DNA of 64,000 nt, from the NCBI GenBank assembly GCA_018334995.1, contig JAGXKW010000008.1:1-64000 (forward strand), read 5' to 3'. The notes under the pieces were generated by a model that had not been told where the DNA came from, did no database searches, and saw only the letters and a list, made by a program, of their open reading frames with translations. Positions 51,783-61,800 of the stretch are shown here, piece after piece (the stretch's first letter is position 1; every line of letters starts with the position of its first letter). Origin of the DNA: Wenzhouxiangellaceae bacterium (GTDB taxonomy: Bacteria > Pseudomonadota > Gammaproteobacteria > Xanthomonadales > Wenzhouxiangellaceae). The position numbers and the translations under genes are program-made.

Positions 51783-51798
51783 GGCAACGACTGTTGCC
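51783..51798. promoter_or_regulatory. Perfect dyad upstream of phaR
   Basis: GGCAAC (51783-51788), GACT spacer, GTTGCC (51793-51798), located 24-39 bases before the phaR start. A possible operator; it differs from the phasin-upstream sites. Confidence 0.4.
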
Positions 51799-51869
51799 GA
51801 TGGCGTCAGTCTAACGGCAGGGTGGCCGGCCGGCGCGCTGGATCCATGGCCACGTGCTGGCCGTGCGGC

Positions 51870-51899
51870 AAAACCGGGCCGCCCGCCTGGGGCGGCCCG
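51870..51899 (-). terminator. Terminator of the phasin gene
   Basis: Reading leftward, CGGGCCGCCC and GGGCGGCCCG form a perfect 10-bp stem with a 5-base loop, followed after GG by TTTT. It lies about 25 bases after the phasin stop. Confidence 0.85.
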
Positions 51900-51924
51900 T
51901 ACAAGGGCATGAAACCAAGCTGGA

Positions 51925-52296
51925 TCAGGCGCTCTTGCCGGAAGTCTTGCCTTTCGACTTCGGCTGATTCTGCGGGGCGGCAACGAAGCTGGAAAAATCC
52001 AGGTTCTTGGCGAAATCCTGGCCCAGTTCGGCCAGTTTCTCGCGCGATTCGTTGCCGATCTCGGTGAGCGTCTCGAACTGCTGATTCATCTCTTCGGCAT
52101 ATTCCTTGAACGCGGTCGACTGCTTGGCGAAGAAATCGGCCGGGTCACTCAGGTCCTCGAGGCTGGAAAAGCGCTTCTTGTTGAGTTCCATCATCTTTTC
52201 GACCGAAGCGAGATTGGCCCGCGTGGTCTTGTCGATGGCCTCCATGAAGATTTCCTGGGCCTTCTTGATGTCTTCGAATGCGGTCTGGTTGGTCAT
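51925..52296 (-). CDS. phaP: Phasin family protein
   Basis: A 123-residue, helical, amphipathic protein that coats polyhydroxyalkanoate granules. It has the Phasin_2 pattern: FEDIKKAQEIFMEAIDKTTRANLASVEKMMELNKKRF, then EEMNQQFETLTEIGNESREKLAEL. The C-terminus is Lys/Ser/Gly-rich. The ATG at 52296 is preceded by GGAGG; the frame extends 40 codons upstream through the regulatory region but that part is not protein-like. Two PhaR-like dyads lie upstream. Confidence 0.93.
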   Translation of the reverse strand: MTNQTAFEDIKKAQEIFMEAIDKTTRANLASVEKMMELNKKRFSSLEDLSDPADFFAKQSTAFKEYAEEMNQQFETLTEIGNESREKLAELGQDFAKNLDFSSFVAAPQNQPKSKGKTSGKSA

Positions 52297-52348
52297 GTTG
52301 GTTGCCTCCGTGGCAGTTTTTCGGTCCGGGGATGCGCAATCGATTTGA

Positions 52349-52392
52349 TTGTGCGCTGCACAAATCCTATCACAGGTTTTTGTGCAGTGCAA
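52349..52392 (-). promoter_or_regulatory. Paired PhaR-operator-like dyads upstream of phasin gene
   Basis: Site 1, TTGTGC GCT GCACAA (52349-52363), is a perfect dyad. Site 2, TTGTGCAGTGCAA (52380-52392), is a closely related imperfect dyad. The centres are about 30 bases apart, roughly three helical turns. Sites of the TGCxxxGCA type are known for PhaR in other proteobacteria. Confidence 0.6.
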
Positions 52393-52412
52393 TAAAGGCG
52401 TATCGGAAGAGG

Positions 52413-53891
52413 TCAAAAGGTCGACAGGCCGGTGAATTCCATGAACCGGTAGCGCCAGTACCGAAACCAGCCTTCCTTCGCGAATGCCGGGTACGGCCGA
52501 CTGTAGGTCTCGCCGGGCCGATTGTTCCAGCGCCGGTCGAAATAGGCGTCGAAGTCGGCAACCACTTCGGCGTCGGCGTGCGCGACGACCCGCACATTGG
52601 TCTCCAGGTTGAGATCATCGAGGTTGCGGCGGGTGAAGTTGGCCGAGCCGGCGATCAATTCGGCCCGGCCGTTTGCGTAATGAATCGCGACGGCCTTGTC
52701 GTGGCACTGCTCGCCGGTCGTATTGCACCAGCGCACGCGGACGCCGGCATCGGTCAGTTCGGCGGCGACCGAACGATTGGGAATGCCGCTCTTCTCGCGG
52801 CCGAACGCGCCTTCGTTCGGGTCCAGCACCACGCGGACCCGGGCGCCGCGAGCCTGCGCCGCGATCAGCGCCTCGATGGTCGACCGGTGCGACAGATAGA
52901 ACATCGCCAGGTCGATCCGGTCGCCCTGCCCTGCCCGCTCCAGCGATGCCAGCAGCGCATCGCGGATCGCGGCTTCGGTCAATACCTGGATGCGCGTACC
53001 GGCGGTGGAACCGTGCTCGATCGGGCGCCGACCGACTTCCGGCCAATCAAGCCCCGGCGCCGAGAACTCAGCCACCGCGGCTTCGGTGGCCAGAAGGTCG
53101 AGCGCCGCGGGGCCGGAGAACTCGATTGCAATGTTGCTATGAGCGCTGGACGCGTCGTGGGCATTGCCCGAGGTCACCATGCCGGTCCAGCCGGCAGCGC
53201 TGTCGACGACCAGGGTCTTGCGGTGGTTGGCCTTGAAATTGAGCAGTTCCAGCACGCTTCGCATGCTGACCTGCTGATCGCCCACCGGATTGGGCAGCCA
53301 GCCGCCGTCGTCGGCGCGGCCGAACCATTGGCAGCAAAGTCGCCAGATCCCGGACCAGGCCGGATTGGAAGCGCGCAGCTTCTTCAGTTCGGTGATCACG
53401 ACTTCCACGCCTCCGTTCCGAAGCCGATCGAACAGTTCCAGGTCCAGGCTGCCGTAGAAGTGGTTGATCGGATCGGTGATCAGGATTGCACGCAGCTCCG
53501 GCGCCTCGCGCTTGCGCCGGATCAGCGCGTCGGTCACCTCGGCCGAAAGTGGCCGCATGTCGGGGCCATCCGGGTTGCCGGCGAAATGGTTGAACAGGAA
53601 CATGTCGATCACGATCACGCGCTCGGCCTGATCGATCAGTTCGAGCACGCGATCGAAAATGCGCTGTTCGATCTGTCGCCGGCCGCGGGCATCCACCCAC
53701 GAATAATCGGCCAGAAACCTGAGGCCATCGACGGAGCGCAGCGGCATTTCCGCGCTCAGGCCCTCGGGCAGCGGCTTGTAGTTGTGCCAGACCGCCATCG
53801 CGATCCAGGCCAGCAAGAGAAGCGCTGCCGCGATCCGGACGCGGCGCCAGGCCCGCGTTTTGGGCGAGCGAAAGATCGGCTTGCTACTCAT
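52413..53891 (-). CDS. Membrane-anchored phospholipase D-like protein
   Basis: A 492-residue protein with one N-terminal helix (about 19-36) and a PLD-fold body. The first motif is complete: NHRKTLVVD near residue 222, followed by TGMVTSGNAHD. The second, CHDKAVAIHYANG near 393, has His and Lys but lacks the Asp, although GSANFTRRN follows. This asymmetry fits divergent PLD-family phosphodiesterases rather than cardiolipin synthases. Substrate unknown. It lies upstream of the phasin regulatory region and downstream of the RND genes on the same strand. Confidence 0.85.
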   Translation of the reverse strand: MSSKPIFRSPKTRAWRRVRIAAALLLLAWIAMAVWHNYKPLPEGLSAEMPLRSVDGLRFLADYSWVDARGRRQIEQRIFDRVLELIDQAERVIVIDMFLFNHFAGNPDGPDMRPLSAEVTDALIRRKREAPELRAILITDPINHFYGSLDLELFDRLRNGGVEVVITELKKLRASNPAWSGIWRLCCQWFGRADDGGWLPNPVGDQQVSMRSVLELLNFKANHRKTLVVDSAAGWTGMVTSGNAHDASSAHSNIAIEFSGPAALDLLATEAAVAEFSAPGLDWPEVGRRPIEHGSTAGTRIQVLTEAAIRDALLASLERAGQGDRIDLAMFYLSHRSTIEALIAAQARGARVRVVLDPNEGAFGREKSGIPNRSVAAELTDAGVRVRWCNTTGEQCHDKAVAIHYANGRAELIAGSANFTRRNLDDLNLETNVRVVAHADAEVVADFDAYFDRRWNNRPGETYSRPYPAFAKEGWFRYWRYRFMEFTGLSTF

Positions 53892-53918
53892 GCGGGCAGT
53901 GTAGCCGCTACGGCAGGA

Positions 53919-56900
53919 TCAATCTTTCGACGGCCGCATCCACAACGCGTACAGGGCCGGGACGAACAGCAGCGTGATCGCGGTGCCGACGAGGACGCCA
54001 CCGATCAGCACATAGGCCAGCGGCCCCCAGAAGCTGTCCAGCGTCAGCGGCACGAACGCCAGCGCCGCCGCCATTGCGGTCAGCACCACCGGCCGCGCGC
54101 GCCGCACCGCCGCCTCGACGATGGCCTCGAACGGCGCCTGTCCGTCGGCCAGGTTGTCCGAGACCTGCTGGGTCAGGATCAGCGTGTTGCGCATCAGGAT
54201 GCCGGCCAGGCCGATCAGCCCGAGCAACGCGACGAAGCCGAACGGCTGGCCGAAGACGAGCAGCGCCAGCACCGCGCCGACCAGACCCAGCGGCGCGGTG
54301 GCCACGACCATGAACATGCCCGAGAACGAACGCATCTGCAGCATGATGAAGATCAGCATAAGCGCGACCATCAACGGCATCAGCTTCTGGATGGAGGCAT
54401 CGGCCTTGCCCGACTGTTCCATCGAACCGCCGATGTCGATTCGGTAACCGTCGGGCAAGGAAGCCCTGAGGTCGGCCATGTCCGCCCACAGCTCGTTGGT
54501 CACGTCGTTGGGCTGGGCGCCGGCGATGTCGGCCTGCAGGGCCACGAACGGCTGCCGGTTGTAGCGCCAGGTCACCGGTTCCTCGAAACGCATTTCCAGT
54601 TCGCCGAGCTGCGACAGCGAGACCTTGCGGCCGTCCTCGGTCTTGAGCTCCAGCCCCATCGGATCGATCGGCCCGGCTTCGCGGCGTCCGCGCACCATGA
54701 GCTGCACGGTGCGGATGTCCTGCCGGATCTCGGCGACCGCCAGCCCGTGGCTCTGGTATTCGAGCTGCTCGGCCACTTCGCGCGGCGTCAGGCCGATCAG
54801 CCGGAGGCGCTCGACGTCCATGTTCAGGAAGGCCGCCGGCGCGCGTTCGTCCCATTCAAGATGCGGATCGACGATGTTGGGGTGTCCGGCCATCAGGTCG
54901 CGCAACCGATAACCAAGCTCGCGCAGCTTCTGCTGATCCTCGCCGATGACGCGAAACTCGACCGGCCAGATCACCGGCGGACCGTACAGCAGCTGCGAGA
55001 CGCGAACGCGCGCCTCGGGAAACGCGCCGTCGTCGATCCGCCGCTGCACCGCCTGCATGACGCGGTCGCGCGCGTGCTCGTCGTCGGTGACCGCGACAAT
55101 CTTGGCGAACGCCGGATCCGGCTGTTCGGGGTTGGCCGAGATGAAAAAACGCGGCGCGCCGGCGCCGACGAAGGTCGAAAGCGAGCGCACCCCGTCCATG
55201 CCCTCGATCGCCGACTCGACCTTGCGCGCGGCGCGATCGGTCAGCCTGATCGAGGAACCCTGGGGCAGGAAAATGCTGACCAGCACCTCGGGCCGGTCGG
55301 AGCCGGGGAAGAACTGCTTGGCCACCGGTCCGGCCATGCCGGCCATGGCCAGCAGCAGCAGGCCCACCGTGGCGCTCACGACCACGACGCGCCGACGCAC
55401 GCACCATTCGATCAGCGAGCGCAGCCGCACATACAACGGGGTTCGGTAAGCCGCGCCCGCCTCCCGGTCATCGTGCTCGCCGTCGGAGGCTTCCGGCAGC
55501 AGCATCACGCCCAGGTACGGCGTAAAGGTCACCGCGACGATCCAGGAGATGAGCAGCGCGAAGGCCAGCACCCAGAAGATGTTGCCGGCGTACTCCCCGA
55601 CCCCCGACTGGGCGAAGCCGATCGGCACAAAGCCGGCTGCGGTCACCAGCGTGCCGAACAGCATGGGGGCCGCGGTCGCGCGCCAGGCAAAAGCGGCCGC
55701 GTCGACCCGCTTCAGGCCCGCTTCCATCTTGACCAGCATCATCTCGATGGCGATGATCGCGTCGTCGACCAGCAAGCCCAGCGCGATGATCAGCGCACCC
55801 AGCGTGATTCGGTCCAGGTTCATCCCGACCGCCTGCATCAGCAGAAACGTCAACCCCAGCGTCACCGGCACTGCGATCCCGACGATCAGGCCGGCGCGGA
55901 AACCGATGGCCAGGAAACTCACGCCCATGACCACGAGGACCGCGATCAGGAACTTGACCTGGAACAGGTTGACCGCCTGGGCGATCGCCTCGGCCTGGTT
56001 GGTCAACACTTCCAGCTCCATGCCCAGCGGCAGGCTGGCGCGCTCGCGCTCGACGAAGTCGGTCAGCCGGTCGCCCAGCTCCAGACCGTTGGTGCCCGGC
56101 GCCATGACCACGCCCAGCACCAGCGCGTCATCGCCGTCGGCCCGGATCATGAACGAGGGCGGTTCCTCGTAGCCGTGCCGCACCGTGGCAATGTCGCCCA
56201 GCCGCAACAGGCGATCGCCGGCGCGGATCGGGATGGCGCGCAGTTCATCGAGCTCCGAGACGTCGGTGTCGACCCGCAGATAGACGCGCGGGCCTGCGGT
56301 GTCGACCTGGCCCGACGGGGCCAGCGCATTGTGCGCTTCGATCGCGTCGAAGATCTGCTGCGGCGCGATGCCGAGGTTCACCAGCTCCGCGTTGTCGAAC
56401 TCGACGAACACCCGCTGCTCGCGCTCGCCCTGCAGCACGGCCTTCTGCACCCCTTCGACGCGCTTGAGCCGGTCGCGGATGTCCTCGGCGCGGCGCGTGA
56501 GGTCGCGCATGGGCATGCCCGGCGCGGTCAGCGCCATCAGGCTGAAGAAGACATCGGAAAAATCGTCGTTGACGTTCGGCCCGATCACGCCCTGCGGCAT
56601 GCGAGGCTGCTCGTCCCACATCCGCTTGCGCACTTCGTAGAACAGCTCGGGCAGCTTTTCCGACGGCGTATAGTCGTGAAACTCGACCTGCAGGTCGGCC
56701 CGGCCGGGCCGGATCGACGTTTCGATGCGGTAGAGGTTCTCGACCTCCTGGATCTTCTTTTCGAGCCGGTCGACGACCTGGTCTTCCATTTCCTGCACCG
56801 TGGCGCCCGGCCACTCGGCCGAGACCACCAGCACGCGGACGGTGAAAGACGGATCCTCGGCTCGACCCAGTGAAACAAATGCATACGCGCCGCCGAGCAC

Positions 56901-56972
56901 GGCCAGCAGGAGAAAGAACAGCGTGACCGAGCGCTGGTTGACCGCAACGCGCGAGAGATTGGGAATGCTCAT
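53919..56972 (-). CDS. RND efflux pump permease (AcrB/MexB-like)
   Basis: A 1017-residue inner-membrane pump of the hydrophobe/amphiphile or related RND group. Twelve helices and two large periplasmic loops are evident. The proton-relay Asp pair is in LLVDDAIIAIEMM (helix 4, near residue 405); TFTPYLGVMLLP and the final GIVLR-type segment GLAGILMRNTLILTQQ are conserved. It extrudes small molecules using the proton gradient. It forms an operon with the upstream adaptor gene (4-base gap). No TolC-like gene is adjacent, so it must borrow an outer-membrane channel. Confidence 0.95.
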   Translation of the reverse strand: MSIPNLSRVAVNQRSVTLFFLLLAVLGGAYAFVSLGRAEDPSFTVRVLVVSAEWPGATVQEMEDQVVDRLEKKIQEVENLYRIETSIRPGRADLQVEFHDYTPSEKLPELFYEVRKRMWDEQPRMPQGVIGPNVNDDFSDVFFSLMALTAPGMPMRDLTRRAEDIRDRLKRVEGVQKAVLQGEREQRVFVEFDNAELVNLGIAPQQIFDAIEAHNALAPSGQVDTAGPRVYLRVDTDVSELDELRAIPIRAGDRLLRLGDIATVRHGYEEPPSFMIRADGDDALVLGVVMAPGTNGLELGDRLTDFVERERASLPLGMELEVLTNQAEAIAQAVNLFQVKFLIAVLVVMGVSFLAIGFRAGLIVGIAVPVTLGLTFLLMQAVGMNLDRITLGALIIALGLLVDDAIIAIEMMLVKMEAGLKRVDAAAFAWRATAAPMLFGTLVTAAGFVPIGFAQSGVGEYAGNIFWVLAFALLISWIVAVTFTPYLGVMLLPEASDGEHDDREAGAAYRTPLYVRLRSLIEWCVRRRVVVVSATVGLLLLAMAGMAGPVAKQFFPGSDRPEVLVSIFLPQGSSIRLTDRAARKVESAIEGMDGVRSLSTFVGAGAPRFFISANPEQPDPAFAKIVAVTDDEHARDRVMQAVQRRIDDGAFPEARVRVSQLLYGPPVIWPVEFRVIGEDQQKLRELGYRLRDLMAGHPNIVDPHLEWDERAPAAFLNMDVERLRLIGLTPREVAEQLEYQSHGLAVAEIRQDIRTVQLMVRGRREAGPIDPMGLELKTEDGRKVSLSQLGELEMRFEEPVTWRYNRQPFVALQADIAGAQPNDVTNELWADMADLRASLPDGYRIDIGGSMEQSGKADASIQKLMPLMVALMLIFIMLQMRSFSGMFMVVATAPLGLVGAVLALLVFGQPFGFVALLGLIGLAGILMRNTLILTQQVSDNLADGQAPFEAIVEAAVRRARPVVLTAMAAALAFVPLTLDSFWGPLAYVLIGGVLVGTAITLLFVPALYALWMRPSKD

Positions 56973-56976
56973 CGCC

Positions 56977-58071
56977 CTACTCGAGCTCGCGCACGGCCAT
57001 GCCCGACTGAAGCAGATGGGTGCCCAGCGCGATCACCGGCGTACCCGGTCCCAGCACATCGCCCGCATCGCCGTCCGGACCGGCGTCAGAGTCCGGGTCG
57101 GCCAGAATCCTCGCGTTTTCGGTGTCCATGTCCAGCAGCGTGACGCGCACCGGGCGGGCCTGGCCGGCGCGGATGATCCAGACCTGCGGCCCGTGCCCGC
57201 GCTCGTTGATCGCCCCGGCCGGCACCTCGAGCACGTCGCCGTCGACACCGTCGGTGTCCAGCGCGACCTTGACCACCTGGCCGAGCCGCGGCGACGGGTC
57301 TTCCGCGGCGATCGAATAGCGCGCCTTCCAGGTCCGGGTCACGTCGTCGGCGGCGCCCGCGGCTTCACGCAGCGAAAGCCCGCCGACCGCCCGCCCGTCC
57401 GCCACGATGTGCCCCGATTCGGGTACGCCGAAGCGCTCGGGCAGGAAGACCTCGACTTCTTTCTCGCCTTCCAGCGCAATCACGCCGACGGCCTGTCCGG
57501 CGGCGACCACCTGGCCGGGTTCGCCGGTCACCTCGATCAGCAAGCCCTCGCGGCCGGCGGCGAGCTCCGTATAGCCGAGCTGGTTTTCGGCCTGGTCCAG
57601 CCGGGCCTGCGCAGCCTGGACGCGCTCGCGCGCGCTTTTCTCGACCAGCTGCACGCGCTCGAAAACCTGGTCGCTGATGAAATCTCTCGCCAGCAGGTCG
57701 CGGTTGCGCCGGGTCTCGGCCCGGGCCGTTTCAAGCTCGGCGCGCGCCGCCTGGAACTCTGCGCGTGCGACGGCGACGGCCTGCTCGAAGTCCTGCGGAT
57801 CGAGCCGGAACAGCTCCTCGCCCGGGACCACGCGATCGCCGGCGTCGACACGGCGCTCCAGGATCCGGCCGCCGACCTGGAAACTGACCGGCGTTTCGTA
57901 ACGCGCACGCACCGTACCCGAAAGCCGCGCGCTGCCGATGTCGGCGACCTTTGCCCGGCTTGTCAGCACCGGCCTCGGTTCATCCTTCGACGGCGCGGCG
58001 TCTTCATCGGCGCATCCGGCAATAAATGCGGCAATAAAAAGGACCGGCAGGGGCAGCACGATGCGCTTCAT
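56977..58071 (-). CDS. RND periplasmic adaptor (membrane fusion) lipoprotein
   Basis: A 364-residue adaptor linking pump and outer-membrane channel. The signal peptide ends in the lipobox FIAGC with Cys20 lipidated. RARYETPVSFQVGGRILERRVDAGDRVVPGEELFRLDPQDF is the biotinyl-lipoyl half; a coiled-coil hairpin (about 95-150) and the second lipoyl half (ELAAGREGLLIEVTGEPGQVVAAGQ) follow, then beta-barrel and proximal domains. The ATG at 58071 is used because the in-frame extension is not signal-like. Divergent from the tetR gene. Confidence 0.94.
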   Translation of the reverse strand: MKRIVLPLPVLFIAAFIAGCADEDAAPSKDEPRPVLTSRAKVADIGSARLSGTVRARYETPVSFQVGGRILERRVDAGDRVVPGEELFRLDPQDFEQAVAVARAEFQAARAELETARAETRRNRDLLARDFISDQVFERVQLVEKSARERVQAAQARLDQAENQLGYTELAAGREGLLIEVTGEPGQVVAAGQAVGVIALEGEKEVEVFLPERFGVPESGHIVADGRAVGGLSLREAAGAADDVTRTWKARYSIAAEDPSPRLGQVVKVALDTDGVDGDVLEVPAGAINERGHGPQVWIIRAGQARPVRVTLLDMDTENARILADPDSDAGPDGDAGDVLGPGTPVIALGTHLLQSGMAVRELE

Positions 58072-58102
58072 GGAACTGGATCCGGCTTGTTTGTGAACGG
58101 GA

Positions 58103-58124
58103 GCGTATCGTATTCGAATATACT
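58103..58124. promoter_or_regulatory. Candidate TetR operator / divergent promoter
   Basis: The 59-base gap between the adaptor and tetR contains the palindrome TATTCGAATA (58111-58120), flanked by GTATCG on the left and TACT on the right. TATACT at 58119-58124 could be a -10 for tetR only 7 bases before its ATG, implying a leaderless or near-leaderless mRNA. Confidence 0.45.
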
Positions 58125-58130
58125 CCGCCG

Positions 58131-58754
58131 ATGGTGAAGACAAGCCCCGGCAGGCCCATCGACGTCAACAAGGACCGCGACATTCTCGCCGCCGGCCGGG
58201 CCCTGCTTTTCGAACACGGACCGCAGGCGGTGACCATGGAGGCGGTTGCGCGCACGGCCGGCGTGGCCAAGCCCACCTTGTACAGGCGCTACGCCAACCG
58301 CGACGAATTGCTGGCCGCCGTGGCGATGAACGAATCCGAGTCCATGGCCGGGCGCTTCAGCATGACGCCCGGCAACATCGACGACCTCCGGCAGGCCCTG
58401 GTCGATTTCGGCTGCGACCTGACGCGCTTCCTGCTCAGCCGCGAGCACATCCGCTTCATTCATGCCCTCGGTGCATCGACGGGGCTGCCCCAGGAAAGCC
58501 GCGAATCCATCTTCCGGCACGGCCCGCTGGCGACCCGCGACCGGCTGGCCGACTGGCTCGGCAAGGCGGCCGGCGCCGGGCTGCTGCGCTGCCCACATCC
58601 GGCCGGCAGCGCCGAGAAATTCCTCGGAATGCTGATGGGACTGGACCTGGTGCGTACGCTGTATCACGTCCCGATGCCGCGCGACGTCGGCGCCCTGAAT
58701 GCGCATGTGCAAACCAGCGTGGACGACTTCCTGGCGCTGCATCGGCGAGTATGA
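58131..58754 (+). CDS. TetR family transcriptional repressor
   Basis: A 207-residue regulator. The N-terminal helix-turn-helix (about 12-58) reads ILAAGRALLFEHGPQAVTMEAVARTAGVAKPTLYRRYANRDELLAAV. The C-terminal ligand domain is of the AefR-like type. It is divergent from the RND operon and probably represses it until a substrate binds. The last 28 codons have a degenerate copy at 62314-62395. The gene ends convergent with the GGDEF-EAL gene. Confidence 0.94.
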   Translation: MVKTSPGRPIDVNKDRDILAAGRALLFEHGPQAVTMEAVARTAGVAKPTLYRRYANRDELLAAVAMNESESMAGRFSMTPGNIDDLRQALVDFGCDLTRFLLSREHIRFIHALGASTGLPQESRESIFRHGPLATRDRLADWLGKAAGAGLLRCPHPAGSAEKFLGMLMGLDLVRTLYHVPMPRDVGALNAHVQTSVDDFLALHRRV

Positions 58755-58830
58755 ACGGCCGTATCGACAGCGGTACGGTACAGACGGCGCTGCAGACCCG
58801 GGCACAGATCCGACTCGAATGAATGGGACG

Positions 58831-58856
58831 CCTGCCGCACCGAACGGCCCGGCAGG
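58831..58856. terminator. Hairpin between tetR and the GGDEF-EAL gene
   Basis: CCTGCCG (58831-58837) and CGGCAGG (58850-58856) form a perfect 7-bp stem between convergent genes, without a T-run. Confidence 0.4.
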
Positions 58857-58864
58857 AAGAATGC

Positions 58865-61800
58865 TTACGCAGACATCATCGCTTCGATTTCTTCGGGGAT
58901 GACGGGCCTGCTGAACAGATAACCCTGCACGAACGCGCAACCTTCCTCGATCAGCACCTCGAGCTGCGCCTCGGTCTCCACGCCCTCGGCAACCACCTTC
59001 ATGCCAAGCGCCTGCCCGAGCCGCAACGCCGACACCACCAGTTGGCGCTGGCGTTGATCGCTGTCGAGCCTGCCGATGAAACTGCGATCGATCTTCAGGC
59101 TCGTGAACGGATGATCGCGCAGATAGCTCAGCGATGCGTAACCGGTGCCGAAGTCATCCATCACGATTCCGATGCCGCCGCGTCGAAGCGTCCTGAGCGC
59201 ATGTTCGACTTCGCGCCTCCCGGGCAACAACAGACCCTCGGTAACCTCGATCTCCAGTGCGCCGTTCGAAAGGCCGGCGCTCTGCATCGCCGCGATGATT
59301 CTTTCGGCCAGCCTCGGCTCCCGGAACTGCCGGGGGGAAACGTTGATCGACACGCAGAAATCGCTTGCCACCCGATTGCGCCAGTCGACAACCTGCGCAA
59401 TGACTTCATCGATCACGAAATCGCCCAGTTCCTCGATCAATCCGCTTTGCTCGGCAACCCGGATGAATTCATCCGGGAGGACTTCGCCAAGCGCCGGATG
59501 CCGCCAGCGCAACAACGCCTCGGCACCCACGCAGGTTCGATCCTCCAGCCGGATCACGGGCTGATATTTCAGATACAGCTCCCGTCGGGCAACCGCACCG
59601 CGCAATGCCTCTTCCAGCGCCAGCTGGCGCTCGACCGCTTCATTCATCGAGCGCGTGAAGAACTGATACCCGTCACGTCCCTTGCTTTTGGCGTGATACA
59701 TCGCGGTATCGGCATTGCGCAACAGATCATGCGCCGTCGTGCCGTCGTGCGGAGACAGCGCAATGCCGATGCTGGTGGTCAGAATGAATTCACGATCATC
59801 GACCACCAGGGCCTGCTTGAACGCGTCGACGATCTTGCTGGTCGAGCCTATGATGTCGGAGACGTGCTCGAAATCGTCGAGGACGATGACGAACTCGTCG
59901 CCGCCGATACGCGAAACCGTATCCTGGGCGCGAAACAGCGACTGTAGCCGCGAAGCGGCATCCACCAGGGTGCGATCCCCTGCGTCGTGACCCAGCGTGT
60001 CGTTGACCTTCTTGAAATGGTCCAGGTCCAGGAACAGCACGGCCACCTGAGTACCGTTCCGGCGCGCACGCTTGAGCGCCTGCTGCAGCCGGTCAAGCAC
60101 CAGCACGCGATTCGGCATGCCGGTCAGGCTGTCGTAGTGGGCGAGATCGAAAAGTTTCTTTTCGGTTTCCTTGCGCTCGGTGATGTCCTGGGCAAACCCG
60201 CGCAGGCTCTTGCGACCATCTCCGAGATCCACCAGTTCGGCGTGCACCGCAACCCAACGCGCTTCGCCATTGTCGGGACGCACGATGCGATGCTCGACGT
60301 TGTAGGAATGACCGTGCTTCACCGTTGAATTCAGCGCATCGACGACGTCCCGGCGTTCTGCTTCCGGGGTCAGCTGCAACACCTGCTCGCGGGTCAGCGG
60401 ACCGTAGCCGCAGCCGGCAACCCGTCGCCATTCGGTGGAGGCCGTGAATTCCTCGGTACCGACCACCCACTCCCAGCTGCCCATGCCGGCCAGGGCCTCG
60501 GCGTGCGTGCGCAATGCCTCGCTCGCCCGCAGCCGGCGCGTCTTGTCACGCCGGTCCACGGCCATGCCGATGAGGTCGCCAAGCGCCTGCAGCAGTGCGG
60601 CTTCCTCGCCACTCCAGTCACGCCTGGCCAGCACCGAATCGAAGCCGATCAGACCGACCAGCTCATCATCGGCAAAAATCGGCAAGGCCATCAGCGACTG
60701 GATATTCCCGACGGCGAACAACGTTTTTTCGGCGGCCCATTCTTCACCCAGAGCCTGGATGTCCGGCAGAACGGCCCGCTGCTTGCGCTTGAGCTTCTCC
60801 AGCAACCGGGGAATGGTCGTGGATGGCACGTCCTGCAGGTCGTCACGTTCGCTGGAAATCCCAGCGGCCACCCATTCATGCGTATTGCTGTAGAAAGCCA
60901 GGTCCGGCGTGAACCAGATGAGGTAGGCACGATCGGCCCTGCAGCAGCTGCCCACCTTTTCGAGCGTCGAGTAAAGCGCATCGTCGATATCGGCTTCATC
61001 GGCCTCGAACAGCATGCGCGAAACTTCCACCATGAGTCGCTGGAGCCCCGACACGTACTCCAGATCGCGCTGAATGGTCTTGAGCTCGCTGATATCGATC
61101 ATCACGCCGACGAGCTTTTGCGGCTTGCCGTCGATGACGACAATATTGACGACGTCACGCAGCCATACGGTCCTGCCTTCGGCATCGATCATGCGGTAGT
61201 CGAAGCTGTGCCTGCGTCGGTCGCGTACGGCCCGGCGACAGAATTCGACCGCCCATTCCCGATCATCCGGATGAATGTGGCGCGGCCAGAAATCCGGCTC
61301 GCTGGTCCACTGCTCCGGCGAATAACCCAGCAACTTCTTCGATTCCGGGCTCACGTATCGAAATTCCAGGGTGTCCGGATCGCCCTCCCAGATGATGGCC
61401 GTGGTCGATTCGACCAGCGACTGGTAATGCTGCTGCTGCCGTTGCAATTCCTTCGCCTTGTCGGCCTGTGCGATGCGCCCGCGGATGTGCTCTTCGGTCC
61501 TGTTCGCAAGCTGTCGGCTCATTACGAGCAAAGCGGCGACATAGATCACGATGAGCAGGGCGGTGGTATTGGACAGCGGGGTCTCCAGCAGCCAGAACCG
61601 CAGCGCGAAAGGCAGCAGGGCCGGCAGCAGAAACAGCCATGCGCATTGCCAGCGCGATGCAACGTTCACCACCCCGCCGGCGCCAAGACCGGCGACCAAG
61701 AAGGTCAACAAGGCCTGGTGGCCGGACGTGCCGCTGTCGAAGAAGACCCAGGCGCTGCTGCCCCACAGGATGCCCGAAAGCAGGGTCAGGGTGCGGTAAC

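Noticed and set aside
52278-56873. 1531-codon rightward open frame opposite the PLD and RND genes
   Set aside because: It is antisense to two well-supported genes and has His/Arg/Gln-rich low-complexity composition typical of high-GC shadows.
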